Part shown: one piece after another, positions 18,137 through 27,526 of the stretch
How positions within the stretch are numbered: position 1 is the first letter of the stretch
Layout: each line of letters opens with the position of its first letter
Assembly (NCBI RefSeq): GCF_001468485.1
Contig: NZ_LODI01000024.1
Span: 19,557 to 66,475 of the forward strand
DNA length: 46,919 nucleotides
Reading direction: 5' to 3'
From: Pseudoalteromonas sp. H71
GTDB taxonomy: Bacteria > Pseudomonadota > Gammaproteobacteria > Enterobacterales > Alteromonadaceae
The notes under the pieces: generated by a model
What the model saw: the letters and a program-made list of their open reading frames with translations, nothing else
What the model was told of the DNA's origin: nothing
Databases searched by the model: none
Position numbers and translations under genes: made by a program

Positions 18137-19065
18137 TGAGTAAGCAAAGTATTGCATTAAATATCGAAGGCCTTACCAAGGTATACAAAAACGGCGTTGA
18201 GGCTGTTAAAGGTGTTGACTTACAAGTTAATGAGGGCGATTTTTTTGCTTTATTAGGCCCTAATGGCGCGGGTAAATCGACCACCATAGGTGTTATATCG
18301 TCTTTGGTTAATAAAACAAAAGGCAAGGTTGAAGTATTTGGGCACAATATTGATACAGACTTAGAGGCAGCTAAAGCGCATTTAGGGCTTGTTCCGCAAG
18401 AGTTTAACTTTAGCCAGTTTGAAACGTTAGGGCAAATACTGGTTAACCAAGCAGGTTATTATGGTGTTACTCGCAGCGAGGCGCACAAACGCGCTGATAA
18501 GTATTTAAAGCAACTAGGTTTACTTGAGAAAAAAGACAAGCAGGCACGCACGCTTTCTGGCGGTATGAAGCGCCGTTTAATGATTGCACGCGCACTGATG
18601 CACGAGCCAAAGCTGCTGATTTTAGATGAGCCAACAGCGGGAGTAGATATAGAGCTACGCCGCTCTATGTGGGAGTTTTTACGCAAAATTAATGAGCAAG
18701 GCGTCACAATTATTTTAACCACGCACTATCTTGAAGAAGCAGAGTTACTGTGTAAAAACATCGCTATTATCGATAGTGGGCGCATCGTAGAAAATACCAC
18801 CATAAAAGCGTTATTAGCAAAGCTTGATAAAGAAACCTTTGTGCTTGATTTAAAAATGCCAGCAAAGCCCGTCACATTACCAGGGTATACCTACACCATG
18901 ACGGACGATCATACCATTGAGGTTGAAGTGGCAAAATCGCAAGGATTAAATGCGGTATTTACTGAGCTCACAGCACAAGGTAATACAGTATTGAGTATGC
19001 GTAACAAAGCCAATAGATTAGAAGAGTTATTTGTAGGATTACTAGAGCAAGGGCGGGGCGAATAA
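18136..19065 (+). CDS. ABC transporter ATP-binding protein, ABC-2/YadG-like
   Basis: 309 residues. The ATPase domain is complete: Walker A GPNGAGKST (about residue 38), signature LSGGMKRRLMIARAL, Walker B LLILDEPTAGVD and switch His in TTHYLEEAE. A 90-residue C-terminal extension follows, as in YadG and the drug/polysaccharide exporters. It partners the permease encoded immediately downstream. Substrate unknown. It follows ubiX with a one-base overlap, so the operon mpl-ubiX-ABC-methyltransferase seems continuous. Confidence 0.9.
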   Translation: MSKQSIALNIEGLTKVYKNGVEAVKGVDLQVNEGDFFALLGPNGAGKSTTIGVISSLVNKTKGKVEVFGHNIDTDLEAAKAHLGLVPQEFNFSQFETLGQILVNQAGYYGVTRSEAHKRADKYLKQLGLLEKKDKQARTLSGGMKRRLMIARALMHEPKLLILDEPTAGVDIELRRSMWEFLRKINEQGVTIILTTHYLEEAELLCKNIAIIDSGRIVENTTIKALLAKLDKETFVLDLKMPAKPVTLPGYTYTMTDDHTIEVEVAKSQGLNAVFTELTAQGNTVLSMRNKANRLEELFVGLLEQGRGE

Positions 19066-19833
19066 ATGTTAAAATATGGCGTAGCCTTAAAAAGTATATG
19101 GATTAAAGAGTGTATTCGTTTTTTACGTATTTGGGTGCAAACCTTAGTACCACCGGCTATTACAATGAGTTTGTATTTTGTTATTTTTGGTAACTTAATT
19201 GGCTCGCGTATTGGTGAAATGGGCGGATTTAGTTACATGGAGTTTATTGTACCCGGCTTAATTATGATGTCGGTTATAACTAATTCATACTCTAATGTCG
19301 CCTCTAGTTTTTATTCAACCAAGTTTCAAAAAAGTATTGAAGAGTTGCTCGTTGCTCCGGTGCCTAATTATATAATTGTATTAGGCTACATGGGAGGCGG
19401 TATGACGCGCGGTATGATGGTAGGCTTTATTGTTACCTGCGTGTCGCTACTGTTTGTTGATATTCAAATACATAATATTTTTGTAATAATGGCAACAGTT
19501 ATCTTAACTTCTGCGGTGTTTGCATTAGGTGGTTTGATTAATGCTATTTACGCTAATAGTTTTGATGATATTAGTATTATTCCCACATTTATACTTACTC
19601 CGCTAACGTATCTAGGTGGTGTATTTTATTCAATTACGTTACTACCTGAGTTTTGGCAGAACGTATCGCAAATAAACCCAATCATTTATATGGTTAACGC
19701 ATTTAGGTATGGATTTTTAGGTGTGTCGGATGTTGATTTAACGGTCGCATTGGGTGTTATTTTAGTGTTCATTACAGTGTTATTTTCTGTTGCGCTTACA
19801 TTAATCAAAAAAGGTGTGGGGCTAAGACATTAA
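19066..19833 (+). CDS. ABC-2 type permease, YadH-like
   Basis: 255 residues with six hydrophobic segments typical of ABC-2 permeases. The pattern EFIVPGLIMMSVITNSYSNVASSFYSTKFQKSIEELLVAPV is the ABC-2 coupling-helix signature, and LGGVFYSITLLPEFWQNVSQINPIIYMVNAFRYGFLG is the family's C-terminal re-entrant stretch. It forms the exporter with the preceding ATPase. The stop and the next start overlap as TAATG. Confidence 0.9.
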   Translation: MLKYGVALKSIWIKECIRFLRIWVQTLVPPAITMSLYFVIFGNLIGSRIGEMGGFSYMEFIVPGLIMMSVITNSYSNVASSFYSTKFQKSIEELLVAPVPNYIIVLGYMGGGMTRGMMVGFIVTCVSLLFVDIQIHNIFVIMATVILTSAVFALGGLINAIYANSFDDISIIPTFILTPLTYLGGVFYSITLLPEFWQNVSQINPIIYMVNAFRYGFLGVSDVDLTVALGVILVFITVLFSVALTLIKKGVGLRH

Positions 19834-20501
19834 TGAGTGATGCAAATTCTCGAAGTATTGTATCTAATCAGGCTGGTATTCATGAAAAGCTTGATGAAAT
19901 AGTAAATAAGCATTTAAGCGCCGAGTTTAAAAAGCCCATTGCTGCTCACACGCAAGCGGCATTTGATGAGGTTAATGAAAAGGTGCAGGCATTTGATGGC
20001 CCACTTATTTTAGACTCATGCTGTGGTGTGGGTGAAAGCAGCGCGAACTTAGCTAAACGGCACCCCGATGCGTTGGTGATTGGTGTTGATAAATCATCTC
20101 ATCGACTTGATAAGCACGACGTAGAATACAAGCAAACTGATAGCGGGCAGTATATTTTAGTGCAAGCCGATTTAAACGATTTTTGGCGTTTAGCAGTGGC
20201 TGCTAATTGGCAGCCTACGCATCATTATTTGCTTTACCCAAATCCATGGCCTAAATCAAAGCATATTCAGCGCAGATGGCATGGTGCGGCTATTTTTCCG
20301 TTTATTGTTAAATTAGGTGGGCAATTAGAGGTTCGCAGTAATTGGGATATTTACGTAAAGGAGTTTGCCAGAGCGCTTGCGCTTACAGGTAATCACTGCG
20401 AAGTGACACTTTATGAGTCAGATGATGCAATCACTCCGTTTGAGCGTAAGTATTGGGCTAGCGGTCAGCAAAGTCATCGGCTTATCATTAATTTAACCTA
20501 A
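19833..20501 (+). CDS. TrmB-like SAM-dependent methyltransferase
   Basis: 222 residues. LILDSCCGVGESSANLAKRHPDALVIGVDKS is the SAM-binding motif and YPNPWPKSKHIQRRWHG corresponds to the (F/L)PDPWPKxRHxKRR tRNA-binding motif of TrmB, which makes m7G46 in tRNA. The two motifs match in order and spacing, but Pro-Asn-Pro-Trp replaces Pro-Asp-Pro-Trp and the N-terminal part is not typical. It is either a diverged TrmB or a paralogue with another substrate. It ends the mpl-ubiX-ABC cluster and is convergent with the EAL-domain gene. Confidence 0.75.
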   Translation: MSDANSRSIVSNQAGIHEKLDEIVNKHLSAEFKKPIAAHTQAAFDEVNEKVQAFDGPLILDSCCGVGESSANLAKRHPDALVIGVDKSSHRLDKHDVEYKQTDSGQYILVQADLNDFWRLAVAANWQPTHHYLLYPNPWPKSKHIQRRWHGAAIFPFIVKLGGQLEVRSNWDIYVKEFARALALTGNHCEVTLYESDDAITPFERKYWASGQQSHRLIINLT

Positions 20502-20534
20502 GTATGGCTAGAATATTTAGTCGTTACAGTTTAC

Positions 20535-22418
20535 TCAGCTGGCTAAATTAGTATCTTCAGATATAGCGAATTGTGGCGCGGGATAAGCAAAGTAATTACC
20601 TTGCATAAGCGTCACATTTGCTTTTTGTAGCGCATTAACTATGGCTGCGTTTTCTACAGATTCAGCAATGAGCTGTAAATCTAATTGGTTAGCAAATGCT
20701 GCTATATGCTCAATAAATAAGTAAATGTCTTTATCGTTTATTATTTGTTTTATCAATCCACCATCTAATTTAATTCCATCTACTTCTAGCTTAAGCACAT
20801 TTGAAATATTTGAATAGCCACTTCCAAAATCATCAATAATGACTTTTACCCCTTTACTTTTTACCATAGAAATAAAGGCTTTCACTTCTGAATAATTAGC
20901 AATGGCTTGCGTTTCGATTAACTCTAAAGTGATATTGCTTGGGTGTGGGTAACGTTTAAGTTCGTTAGTAATATATTCGTTTAAACTTGGGTCTAACATA
21001 TCTTGCGCTGTTATATTTAAGCTCCAGCAAATATTAGTCTTTCTAAAGCGACTAATACACTGCGAAAATATAGTGCGGGTTAATAACCCGTCCATTCTAG
21101 AGCGAGTAACTACATCTAAAAACGCATCGGGTTTTAAAATCTCTCCACTTGCGGTCACCATCCGAGCCAAGCATTCATACTGCACTACCTGATTAGTTTT
21201 GGTATCTATTATTGGTTGAAAGTAGGGCACAATTCGGTTGTTATCAAACGCATCGTGAACTTCTTTAGCCATTTCTACATTGTATTGATATTGAGTTTTA
21301 ACATCATGTAGGGCTTTTGAATAATTAATAACCGTATGTCTGCCTTGTTTTGCTTGCAGGGCAGCAATATGAGCATTTTCAAGTAATAGTGACTTATTGC
21401 CAGTTGCAATGCCCGCACATAAAGTGATGTATATGAATGGGTCGGTTAATAAAGGCGTATTGGCATTATAGGTTTCAATTAAGTCGTTAAGTTCTTCATA
21501 AGGTGTTTCTTTGGGGGAAAGCAGTACCAGTTTATTCGTTGCTAAGCGATATAAATGACAGTGAGTAGAGCAACGGCTTTTAAAATGCATAAGTAGATTT
21601 TTCATTACTCGGTCGCCAATTTCAGTGCCGTAAAAACTATTTATATCCTCAATTTCGTTCACCCATACAACGGCTAGTTGCATATGGTGGTTATTACTTT
21701 TTTTGAGTAAATATTCCAAAGCAATGTGGTTATCAAAGCCGGTACTGGAGTCAGTTGCTAATGAACGCTTAAGTAAATAAACATAAATAGCGGCAACAAG
21801 CGCTGCTATAAAAAAGAAAAAGCTTGCCATAGCAGCTGCTTTAGAAACGCTTTCACTCAGCTTTTGGTTTAGGTCGTTAATCGTTATATCGGCACCGGTA
21901 AGGTAAGTGGTACCTGTTCGAGTATCTACGTAAGGAATAAATATCGTTTTAAAATGACCCCACTGATCCGCTGAAACTTCAAATACTGGTTCTGTGGAGT
22001 AAAAAGCACTTATGTTGAGATTGGTTGCTTCTGGGTATATATCTAAATATTGCGTTATTTTGCCATTGCTCATATCTTCTTGAGTATAGCTAGATGCCGT
22101 AAAGTATACGCGGTTGTTTTTTAATATCATCGCGTATACATATTCAACACCGAGTGCTTGTGCAAACTCTGAAAGCTGCCTGCTTTTGACTTCATAATCA
22201 ATAAAATTAATTTGGCCGTTTTGATTCATGGTATTTAGGTAATCATCACCTAGTATATGCTTTACAGTGGCTGCGGCATTAAGTAGACGAGCATCGACAG
22301 ACTCCATAATTTCAGCGCGGGTTGTTTGGTAGGTGTAATAGATGTAGACAACTAAGCTGACTAAAAATAAAGCAAAACCAGCTACTAACCAGCTCACTTT
22401 TACTCTTCCCTTAAGCAT
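20535..22418 (-). CDS. membrane sensor with degenerate GGDEF and intact EAL domain (c-di-GMP phosphodiesterase)
   Basis: 627 residues: a transmembrane helix (about 9-30), a periplasmic Cache-like sensor (about 31-195), a second helix (about 199-220), a GGDEF-type domain and a C-terminal EAL domain. The GGDEF pentapeptide is replaced by ATNKL (residues 293-297), so no cyclase activity is expected. The EAL motif reads ECL (415-417); the other catalytic residues appear present: SLNITAQDML (Asn), LELIETQAI (Glu), VIIDDFGSGYSN (Asp-Asp), DGIKLDGG (Lys), IAESVEN (Glu) and LMQGNYFAYP (Gln). It should hydrolyse c-di-GMP in response to a periplasmic signal. The start at 22418 is preceded by AAGGGA; the longer frame (22463) has no such site. 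Confidence 0.88.
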   Translation of the reverse strand: MLKGRVKVSWLVAGFALFLVSLVVYIYYTYQTTRAEIMESVDARLLNAAATVKHILGDDYLNTMNQNGQINFIDYEVKSRQLSEFAQALGVEYVYAMILKNNRVYFTASSYTQEDMSNGKITQYLDIYPEATNLNISAFYSTEPVFEVSADQWGHFKTIFIPYVDTRTGTTYLTGADITINDLNQKLSESVSKAAAMASFFFFIAALVAAIYVYLLKRSLATDSSTGFDNHIALEYLLKKSNNHHMQLAVVWVNEIEDINSFYGTEIGDRVMKNLLMHFKSRCSTHCHLYRLATNKLVLLSPKETPYEELNDLIETYNANTPLLTDPFIYITLCAGIATGNKSLLLENAHIAALQAKQGRHTVINYSKALHDVKTQYQYNVEMAKEVHDAFDNNRIVPYFQPIIDTKTNQVVQYECLARMVTASGEILKPDAFLDVVTRSRMDGLLTRTIFSQCISRFRKTNICWSLNITAQDMLDPSLNEYITNELKRYPHPSNITLELIETQAIANYSEVKAFISMVKSKGVKVIIDDFGSGYSNISNVLKLEVDGIKLDGGLIKQIINDKDIYLFIEHIAAFANQLDLQLIAESVENAAIVNALQKANVTLMQGNYFAYPAPQFAISEDTNLAS

Positions 22419-22693
22419 GTCTGTCCCTTTTTTATTGTTTTTTTTATTATACTTAAAATACAAAATTGCCCAATAAATAATTAGTATTTATTCGATTAAA
22501 TAAAATTTTAATTAAATTAACACTTTTTTGTCATGCGTGTTGTTGCTTTTAAGGCTTTTAACGAGACATTTTACTTATATTGCAGTACAGTTAGCGCAAT
22601 TATTTAGAAACACTATTGCTTAACTTACCGCCATATTTGGGCGTTTTCACTAGTTAAACAGGTGTTTTAGCAACACACACACTAGGTATTAAG

Positions 22694-24322
22694 ATGGATC
22701 AAAAGCGTTGTGCCGTCGCCTCTAAAGAAAGCCTCAAGCGTATATTCACTGTACCTGAAGCACCAGACTCAACTTTAAGCAAAATTGAGCTTGAGATATC
22801 GAGTAATTTAGCAGGTTTTTTGAACGAAAATATAGCGGCAATTGAAAAACCCTTACATGAAATTGAAAAAGACTTTCAATCTGCGGTGATCCCGGAAGAT
22901 CCAACATTTGTATCTGCTTATGCTCAAGACATAATGGAGCAGCTTGTTGCGCATTCTGTGCATACTGCTGCACCAAGTTTTATTGGCCATATGACCTCTG
23001 CACTGCCACATTTTTTATTACCTCTATCAAAATTGATGGTGGGACTAAATCAAAATTTAGTAAAAATAGAGACATCCAAGGCATTTACCCCCTTAGAGCG
23101 CCAAGTACTTGGTATGATGCATCATTTAGCCTATGGCCAAAATGATGCGTTCTACTCTAAATGGATGCACAGCGCTAAAACCTCACTTGGCGCATTTTGC
23201 TCAGGTGGCACGGTTGCAAATATTACTGCGCTTTGGATTGCTCGAAATCGTTTATTAAAACCAGATGGCGAGTTCACAGGTATTGCAGCCCAAGGGCTAG
23301 TGGCTGGTATGCTTCATTATGGGTATAAAGGGCTCGCGGTTTTAATTTCAGAGCGAGGCCATTACTCACTAGGGAAATCGGTTGATTTATTAGGGTTAGG
23401 GCGCGACAACTTAATTGGTATCAAAACAACGGATGACAATAAAGTCGATGTAAATGCCATGCGAGATAAAGCTCGCGAGCTAGAGTCTAAAGGCATTAAA
23501 GTGATGGCGATTATTGGTGTTGCTGGTACAACTGAAACCGGTAATATCGATCCCCTCAACGAAATGGCTGATTTAGCGCAAGAAATTAACTGTCATTTTC
23601 ATGTTGATGCAGCATGGGGTGGGGCAACGTTGTTATCGAACACGTACCGTCCTTTGTTGAATGGCATTGAGCGAGCAGACTCAATTACAATTGATGCCCA
23701 TAAACAAATGTATGTACCTATGGGGGCTGGTTTGGTGTTATTTAAAGACCCCGCTGCAACCGATGCAATAGAACATCATGCTGAGTATATATTGCGTAAG
23801 GGCTCTAAAGATTTAGGTAGTCACACACTCGAAGGTAGTCGCCCTGGTATGGCTATGTTAGTGCATGCTTGCTTACGTGTTATAGGCCGTAAAGGCTATG
23901 AAATGCTAATCGATAGAAGCATTAAAAAAGCAAAATACTTTGCTGATTTAATCAAAGCAGATGAAGATTTTGAGCTTATTTCAGAACCTGAACTGTGCTT
24001 GCTCACTTATCGTTATGTGCCAAAACAAATAAAACAAGCGATTGCTGAGGCTGATGAAAAAACACGGATTGATATTTTTGCCTCACTAAATCGTTTTACA
24101 GCCAGTATGCAAAAACGCCAGCGTGAGTCTGGACGATCGTTTGTATCGCGTACTCGTTTGACCCCAACTCAATACGATAATCAACCTACGGTTGTGTTTA
24201 GGGTTGTACTGGCTAACCCGCTTACCTCGGGTGTGATTTTAAAAGAGATATTAGCTGAGCAAAAAGAGCTTGCTAAAACAGACCCTGTATTTAAAAAGTA
24301 TTTAAGCAAATACATGAAATAG
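22694..24322 (+). CDS. panP: PLP-dependent aspartate 1-decarboxylase, PanP type
   Basis: Makes beta-alanine from aspartate for pantothenate synthesis, replacing the pyruvoyl enzyme PanD in many marine gammaproteobacteria. 542 residues, a group II (glutamate-decarboxylase-like) PLP fold. The PLP lysine is Lys337 in TIDAHKQMYVPMGAG; GAFCSGGTVANITAL binds the phosphate and HVDAAWGGATL holds the cofactor aspartate. Length and N-terminal layout fit the PanP subfamily rather than true glutamate decarboxylase. Monocistronic by appearance; a 230-base region precedes the start and a terminator follows. I saw no panD in this window. Confidence 0.85.
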   Translation: MDQKRCAVASKESLKRIFTVPEAPDSTLSKIELEISSNLAGFLNENIAAIEKPLHEIEKDFQSAVIPEDPTFVSAYAQDIMEQLVAHSVHTAAPSFIGHMTSALPHFLLPLSKLMVGLNQNLVKIETSKAFTPLERQVLGMMHHLAYGQNDAFYSKWMHSAKTSLGAFCSGGTVANITALWIARNRLLKPDGEFTGIAAQGLVAGMLHYGYKGLAVLISERGHYSLGKSVDLLGLGRDNLIGIKTTDDNKVDVNAMRDKARELESKGIKVMAIIGVAGTTETGNIDPLNEMADLAQEINCHFHVDAAWGGATLLSNTYRPLLNGIERADSITIDAHKQMYVPMGAGLVLFKDPAATDAIEHHAEYILRKGSKDLGSHTLEGSRPGMAMLVHACLRVIGRKGYEMLIDRSIKKAKYFADLIKADEDFELISEPELCLLTYRYVPKQIKQAIAEADEKTRIDIFASLNRFTASMQKRQRESGRSFVSRTRLTPTQYDNQPTVVFRVVLANPLTSGVILKEILAEQKELAKTDPVFKKYLSKYMK

Positions 24323-24338
24323 TAAATACCGCATTTAT

Positions 24339-24366
24339 AAAAAAGACGCTAACAAGCGTCTTTTTT
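24339..24366. terminator. bidirectional terminator between panP and argE
   Basis: GACGCT/AGCGTC stem with loop AACA, flanked by an A-run and a T-run. Placed between convergent genes, it can stop transcription from both sides. Confidence 0.9.
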
Positions 24367-24375
24367 ATTGCTTAG

Positions 24376-25521
24376 TTAAAAGCAACAGGCTTTTATAATA
24401 TTGCTAATGATGTGCTGTGAGGGCTTTATTTTTTCCATTGCTAAAAATTCGTCAGGTTGATGCGCTTGGTTAATTGAACCCGGCCCCATAACAATGGTTT
24501 CACAGCCTAATTGTTGAATAAACGGGGCTTCTGTACAGTAATTAACAGCAATGGCTTTTTGGCCAGCTATTTTTTCTGCAAGTTGAACTAGCGCACTGTC
24601 GGTATGGCCTGTAAATGCCGGTATTGGGTCGTGCAGGTCAATTACACTCACTGAGTTAGGATATTGTTCGTTAATCTCTTTTGTTGCATCTAGAAGCAAA
24701 GCTTGCAACTCTTGCACGCTAAGCCCTGGCAGTGGGCGCATATCAATATGCATTTCACAACAGCCACATATTCTATTTGCGTTGTCGCCACCATGAATAT
24801 TACCTAAATTTAAAGTAGGGTAAGGTATTTCAAAGTGATTTAGTGAATACTTATTCTTTAATTGCTCTTTCAAGATCAGTAATTTTGAAGTCACTTTATG
24901 CATAACTTCAATGGCGTTTAGACCACGTTCGGGATCGGAGCTATGCCCTGAGCGACCAACGACCCTTATAGCTGTACTCATATGGCCTTTATGTGTAAAT
25001 ACCGGTGTCATATCAGTGGGTTCACCAATAATACAGCGCGCTGGTTTTAAATTTGGGTGCTGACAAATTTGTTGAGCACCTGCCATTGTTGTTTCTTCAT
25101 CTGCAGTGGCAAGTATTAAAATTGGCTGTGTTTGTTGTTTTTCATCCAACTCGCTTATAGCTTGCAGCACGAAAGCAAAAAATCCTTTCATATCAATGCT
25201 GCCTAAACCATAAAGTTTGTTATTGAGTTCGGTTAATTTAAACGGATTATGATTCCAGCGGCTATCATCAAACGGTACTGTATCGGTATGCCCAGCAAGC
25301 ATTAAACCGCCATCGCCAATGCCGCGTTTTGCTAATAAGTTATAACGCCCTTTTTTACCTTCAAGTTCTATTATTTCACACGTAAAGCCAAGAGTTTCAC
25401 ACCATTGTGCAAGTAACTCGATAACACTTTTATTGCTCATACATTGACTGTCTTCAATCGCACTAATAGAAGGGGCTGCAATTAATTGCTGATACATAGA
25501 AATAAACGAAGGTAGAGACAT
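24376..25521 (-). CDS. argE: acetylornithine deacetylase
   Basis: Metallopeptidase-family (M20) enzyme that releases ornithine from N-acetylornithine, step five of the linear arginine pathway. 381 residues (E. coli ArgE 383). The metal sites are AGHTDTVPFDDS, ATADEETTMAGA and IIGEPTDMTP; the late MGPGSINQAHQPDEFL carries the last His ligand. I chose the ATG at 25521: the upstream TTG codon (25533) in the same frame is itself part of the TGGGAA ribosome site. It is divergent from argC with a 220-base control region, the layout found in Vibrio and Shewanella. Confidence 0.95.
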   Translation of the reverse strand: MSLPSFISMYQQLIAAPSISAIEDSQCMSNKSVIELLAQWCETLGFTCEIIELEGKKGRYNLLAKRGIGDGGLMLAGHTDTVPFDDSRWNHNPFKLTELNNKLYGLGSIDMKGFFAFVLQAISELDEKQQTQPILILATADEETTMAGAQQICQHPNLKPARCIIGEPTDMTPVFTHKGHMSTAIRVVGRSGHSSDPERGLNAIEVMHKVTSKLLILKEQLKNKYSLNHFEIPYPTLNLGNIHGGDNANRICGCCEMHIDMRPLPGLSVQELQALLLDATKEINEQYPNSVSVIDLHDPIPAFTGHTDSALVQLAEKIAGQKAIAVNYCTEAPFIQQLGCETIVMGPGSINQAHQPDEFLAMEKIKPSQHIISNIIKACCF

Positions 25522-25579
25522 AAAAATTCCCAAAATAATTATTCAATTTAATTGCATAACAATATAAAAGTATTTATGA

Positions 25580-25593
25580 TGAATATCAATTCA
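25580..25593. promoter_or_regulatory. ARG box (ArgR operator core) between argE and argC
   Basis: TGAAT-ATCA-ATTCA matches the ArgR consensus core TGAATNNNNATTCA exactly. A weaker site with one good half (ATTCA) and two mismatches in the other lies at 25642-25655, and a lone ATTCA half with AAAAT lies at 25532-25545 near the argE start. ArgR with arginine would repress both divergent units. Confidence 0.8.
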
Positions 25594-25741
25594 CTTTTTA
25601 AGCATAAATATATTAAGTAACACCATGAAGATAATGCGACGATAATCAAAATTCATTAATAAATAAGACTTAATTAGCACCTAAGCTAGTGTAAGCGAAA
25701 CATAAGTAAGTAGTAATAAATTTTAAGATAACGAGTAAATA

Positions 25742-26752
25742 ATGAATGTAATGATTATTGGCGCAAGTGGTTACAGCGGCGCAGAACTAGCAAGCCTTAT
25801 TGCTAAACACCCAAATTTAACTTTATCAGGTTGTTATGTATCTGAAGGTAGCCTAGACAAACATAAATTACTGAGTGATTTATACCCAGAACACTTAGGC
25901 TTACTTGATATTCCTTTACTTCCTCTTACCAAATCAGCGTTTGACGACATTAACGCGAATGCAGATTACGTATGCCTGTGTACCGACCATAAAGTCAGTG
26001 TAGATTTAGCGCCGCAATTTTTAGCGATGGGCAAAAAGGTGTTTGACCTATCGGGTGGTTACCGCCTAGCAAGTAATGACGATTACGTTACTTATTATGG
26101 CTTTGAACATAAGCACCCTGAGCTACTAAATGAATCGGCATACGGTTTAGCAGAGTGGAATAGCAATGCAATTGCAAATGCAAAGTTAGTGGCTGTTGCG
26201 GGTTGTTACCCTACTGCGGCACTGAATGCGTTAAAGCCATTACAGCTCGCAGGCTTACTGGGTGAACAATCGATTATTATTAATGCAGTATCGGGTGTTA
26301 CCGGCGCAGGGCGTAAAGCCAGTGTAGGTACTCATTTTTGTGAAGTATCGCTAGCGCCATATGGTTTATTTAACCACCGTCACGGACCAGAAATAGAACA
26401 GCACCTGGGCCATAAGGTTTTATTTACACCTCATTTAGGTAACTTTGCTCGCGGTATTTTAGAAACGATTTACGTGCAACTAAAACCTGAGGTGACAAGT
26501 GAGCAAGTAGCAACGGCTTATGATGTGCTTTCAAAAGAGCCTTTAATTCGTTTGTTAGGCAATAAAATTCCATCAATCAAAGGGGTTGCAAAGCAGCCAC
26601 ACGTTGATATTGGGTGGCAACAGCAAGGCTCGCAATTAATTGTTGTTGCGGCAATCGATAACCTACTTAAAGGTGCTGCGGGGCAAGCTTTGCAATGTAT
26701 TAATTTATCTATGGGTTTAAACCATACCACAGGCTTAAAAGGAGCGTTTTAA
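25742..26752 (+). CDS. argC: N-acetyl-gamma-glutamyl-phosphate reductase
   Basis: NADPH-dependent reduction of acetylglutamyl phosphate, step three of arginine synthesis. 336 residues (E. coli 334). The Rossmann start is MIIGASGYSGAELASLI; the catalytic cysteine lies in VAGCYPTAAL; HRHGPEIEQHLG and PHLGNFARGILETIYV complete the family picture. First gene of the argCBFG(HA) unit; the TAATG junction overlaps argB by one base. Confidence 0.96.
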   Translation: MNVMIIGASGYSGAELASLIAKHPNLTLSGCYVSEGSLDKHKLLSDLYPEHLGLLDIPLLPLTKSAFDDINANADYVCLCTDHKVSVDLAPQFLAMGKKVFDLSGGYRLASNDDYVTYYGFEHKHPELLNESAYGLAEWNSNAIANAKLVAVAGCYPTAALNALKPLQLAGLLGEQSIIINAVSGVTGAGRKASVGTHFCEVSLAPYGLFNHRHGPEIEQHLGHKVLFTPHLGNFARGILETIYVQLKPEVTSEQVATAYDVLSKEPLIRLLGNKIPSIKGVAKQPHVDIGWQQQGSQLIVVAAIDNLLKGAAGQALQCINLSMGLNHTTGLKGAF

Positions 26753-27519
26753 TGAGTAAAAAAACGTGGGTTATTAAGCTTGGCGGTGCTGTACTTAATA
26801 CTGAAAATGCAGCTCACGCGTTATTTGAAGTGTTATCTAATCAGCCAAACCATAACTTTGTAATTGTGCATGGTGGTGGGGCATTAGTCGATACATGGTT
26901 AAAAGAGGCAGGTTTTGTTAGTGCTAAACATCAAGGTTTACGTATTAGCCCTGCTGAACAAATGCCGCATATAGTCGGTGCACTTGCAGGGTGTGCAAAC
27001 AAGCAGCTAATGGCTCAAGCTATTTCTGCTGGCCACAAGCCTGTTGGCTTAAGCCTTTATGAAGCAGGCGTAACCGCATCGCAAAAGCTCAAAGCATTGT
27101 GTTTAGTAGGTAAGTGCGAAAGCAACGATGACTCTATTATTAACGATTTACTAAACGTCGGGCGCCTACCTATTGTTAGCTCAATAGGATTTGATGAACA
27201 AGGACTTTGGTACAACGTTAATGCTGACGAGGCTGCGGCCGCTATTGCTAATAATTTAAATGCAGAGCTTATTTTTATGACCGATGTAGAGGCCGTACTT
27301 GACGCTAATAAGCAGCCGTTACATCACCTTGACACAAAACACATTGAGACTTTAATTGCAGAGGGAGTAATTGTGGGCGGGATGGAGGTCAAAGTTAAGA
27401 CCAGTCTTCACGCTGCCCTACACTTACGACGCGGTGTGTATATTTCCAGCTGGCAAAAGCCAGAAAATTTAACTGCTTTGCTGCAAGGCGAGCATGTCGG
27501 AACAAAGATTACACCATAG
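26752..27519 (+). CDS. argB: acetylglutamate kinase
   Basis: Phosphorylates N-acetylglutamate. 255 residues, the short unregulated form as in E. coli (258). KLGGAVL at the N-terminus and IVHGGGALVDTWL bind ATP and substrate; VNADEAAAAIANNLNAELIFMTDVEAVLD and the final GGMEVKVKTSLHAAL are amino-acid-kinase motifs. It lacks the N-terminal helix of arginine-inhibited hexameric kinases, so control would fall on the acetylglutamate synthase domain and on ArgR. Confidence 0.95.
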   Translation: MSKKTWVIKLGGAVLNTENAAHALFEVLSNQPNHNFVIVHGGGALVDTWLKEAGFVSAKHQGLRISPAEQMPHIVGALAGCANKQLMAQAISAGHKPVGLSLYEAGVTASQKLKALCLVGKCESNDDSIINDLLNVGRLPIVSSIGFDEQGLWYNVNADEAAAAIANNLNAELIFMTDVEAVLDANKQPLHHLDTKHIETLIAEGVIVGGMEVKVKTSLHAALHLRRGVYISSWQKPENLTALLQGEHVGTKITP

Positions 27520-27526
27520 GGTTACC

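Noticed and set aside
27494..27526. Longer argF start inside argB
   Set aside because: AGGG at 27518 and the family length favour the ATG at 27527.
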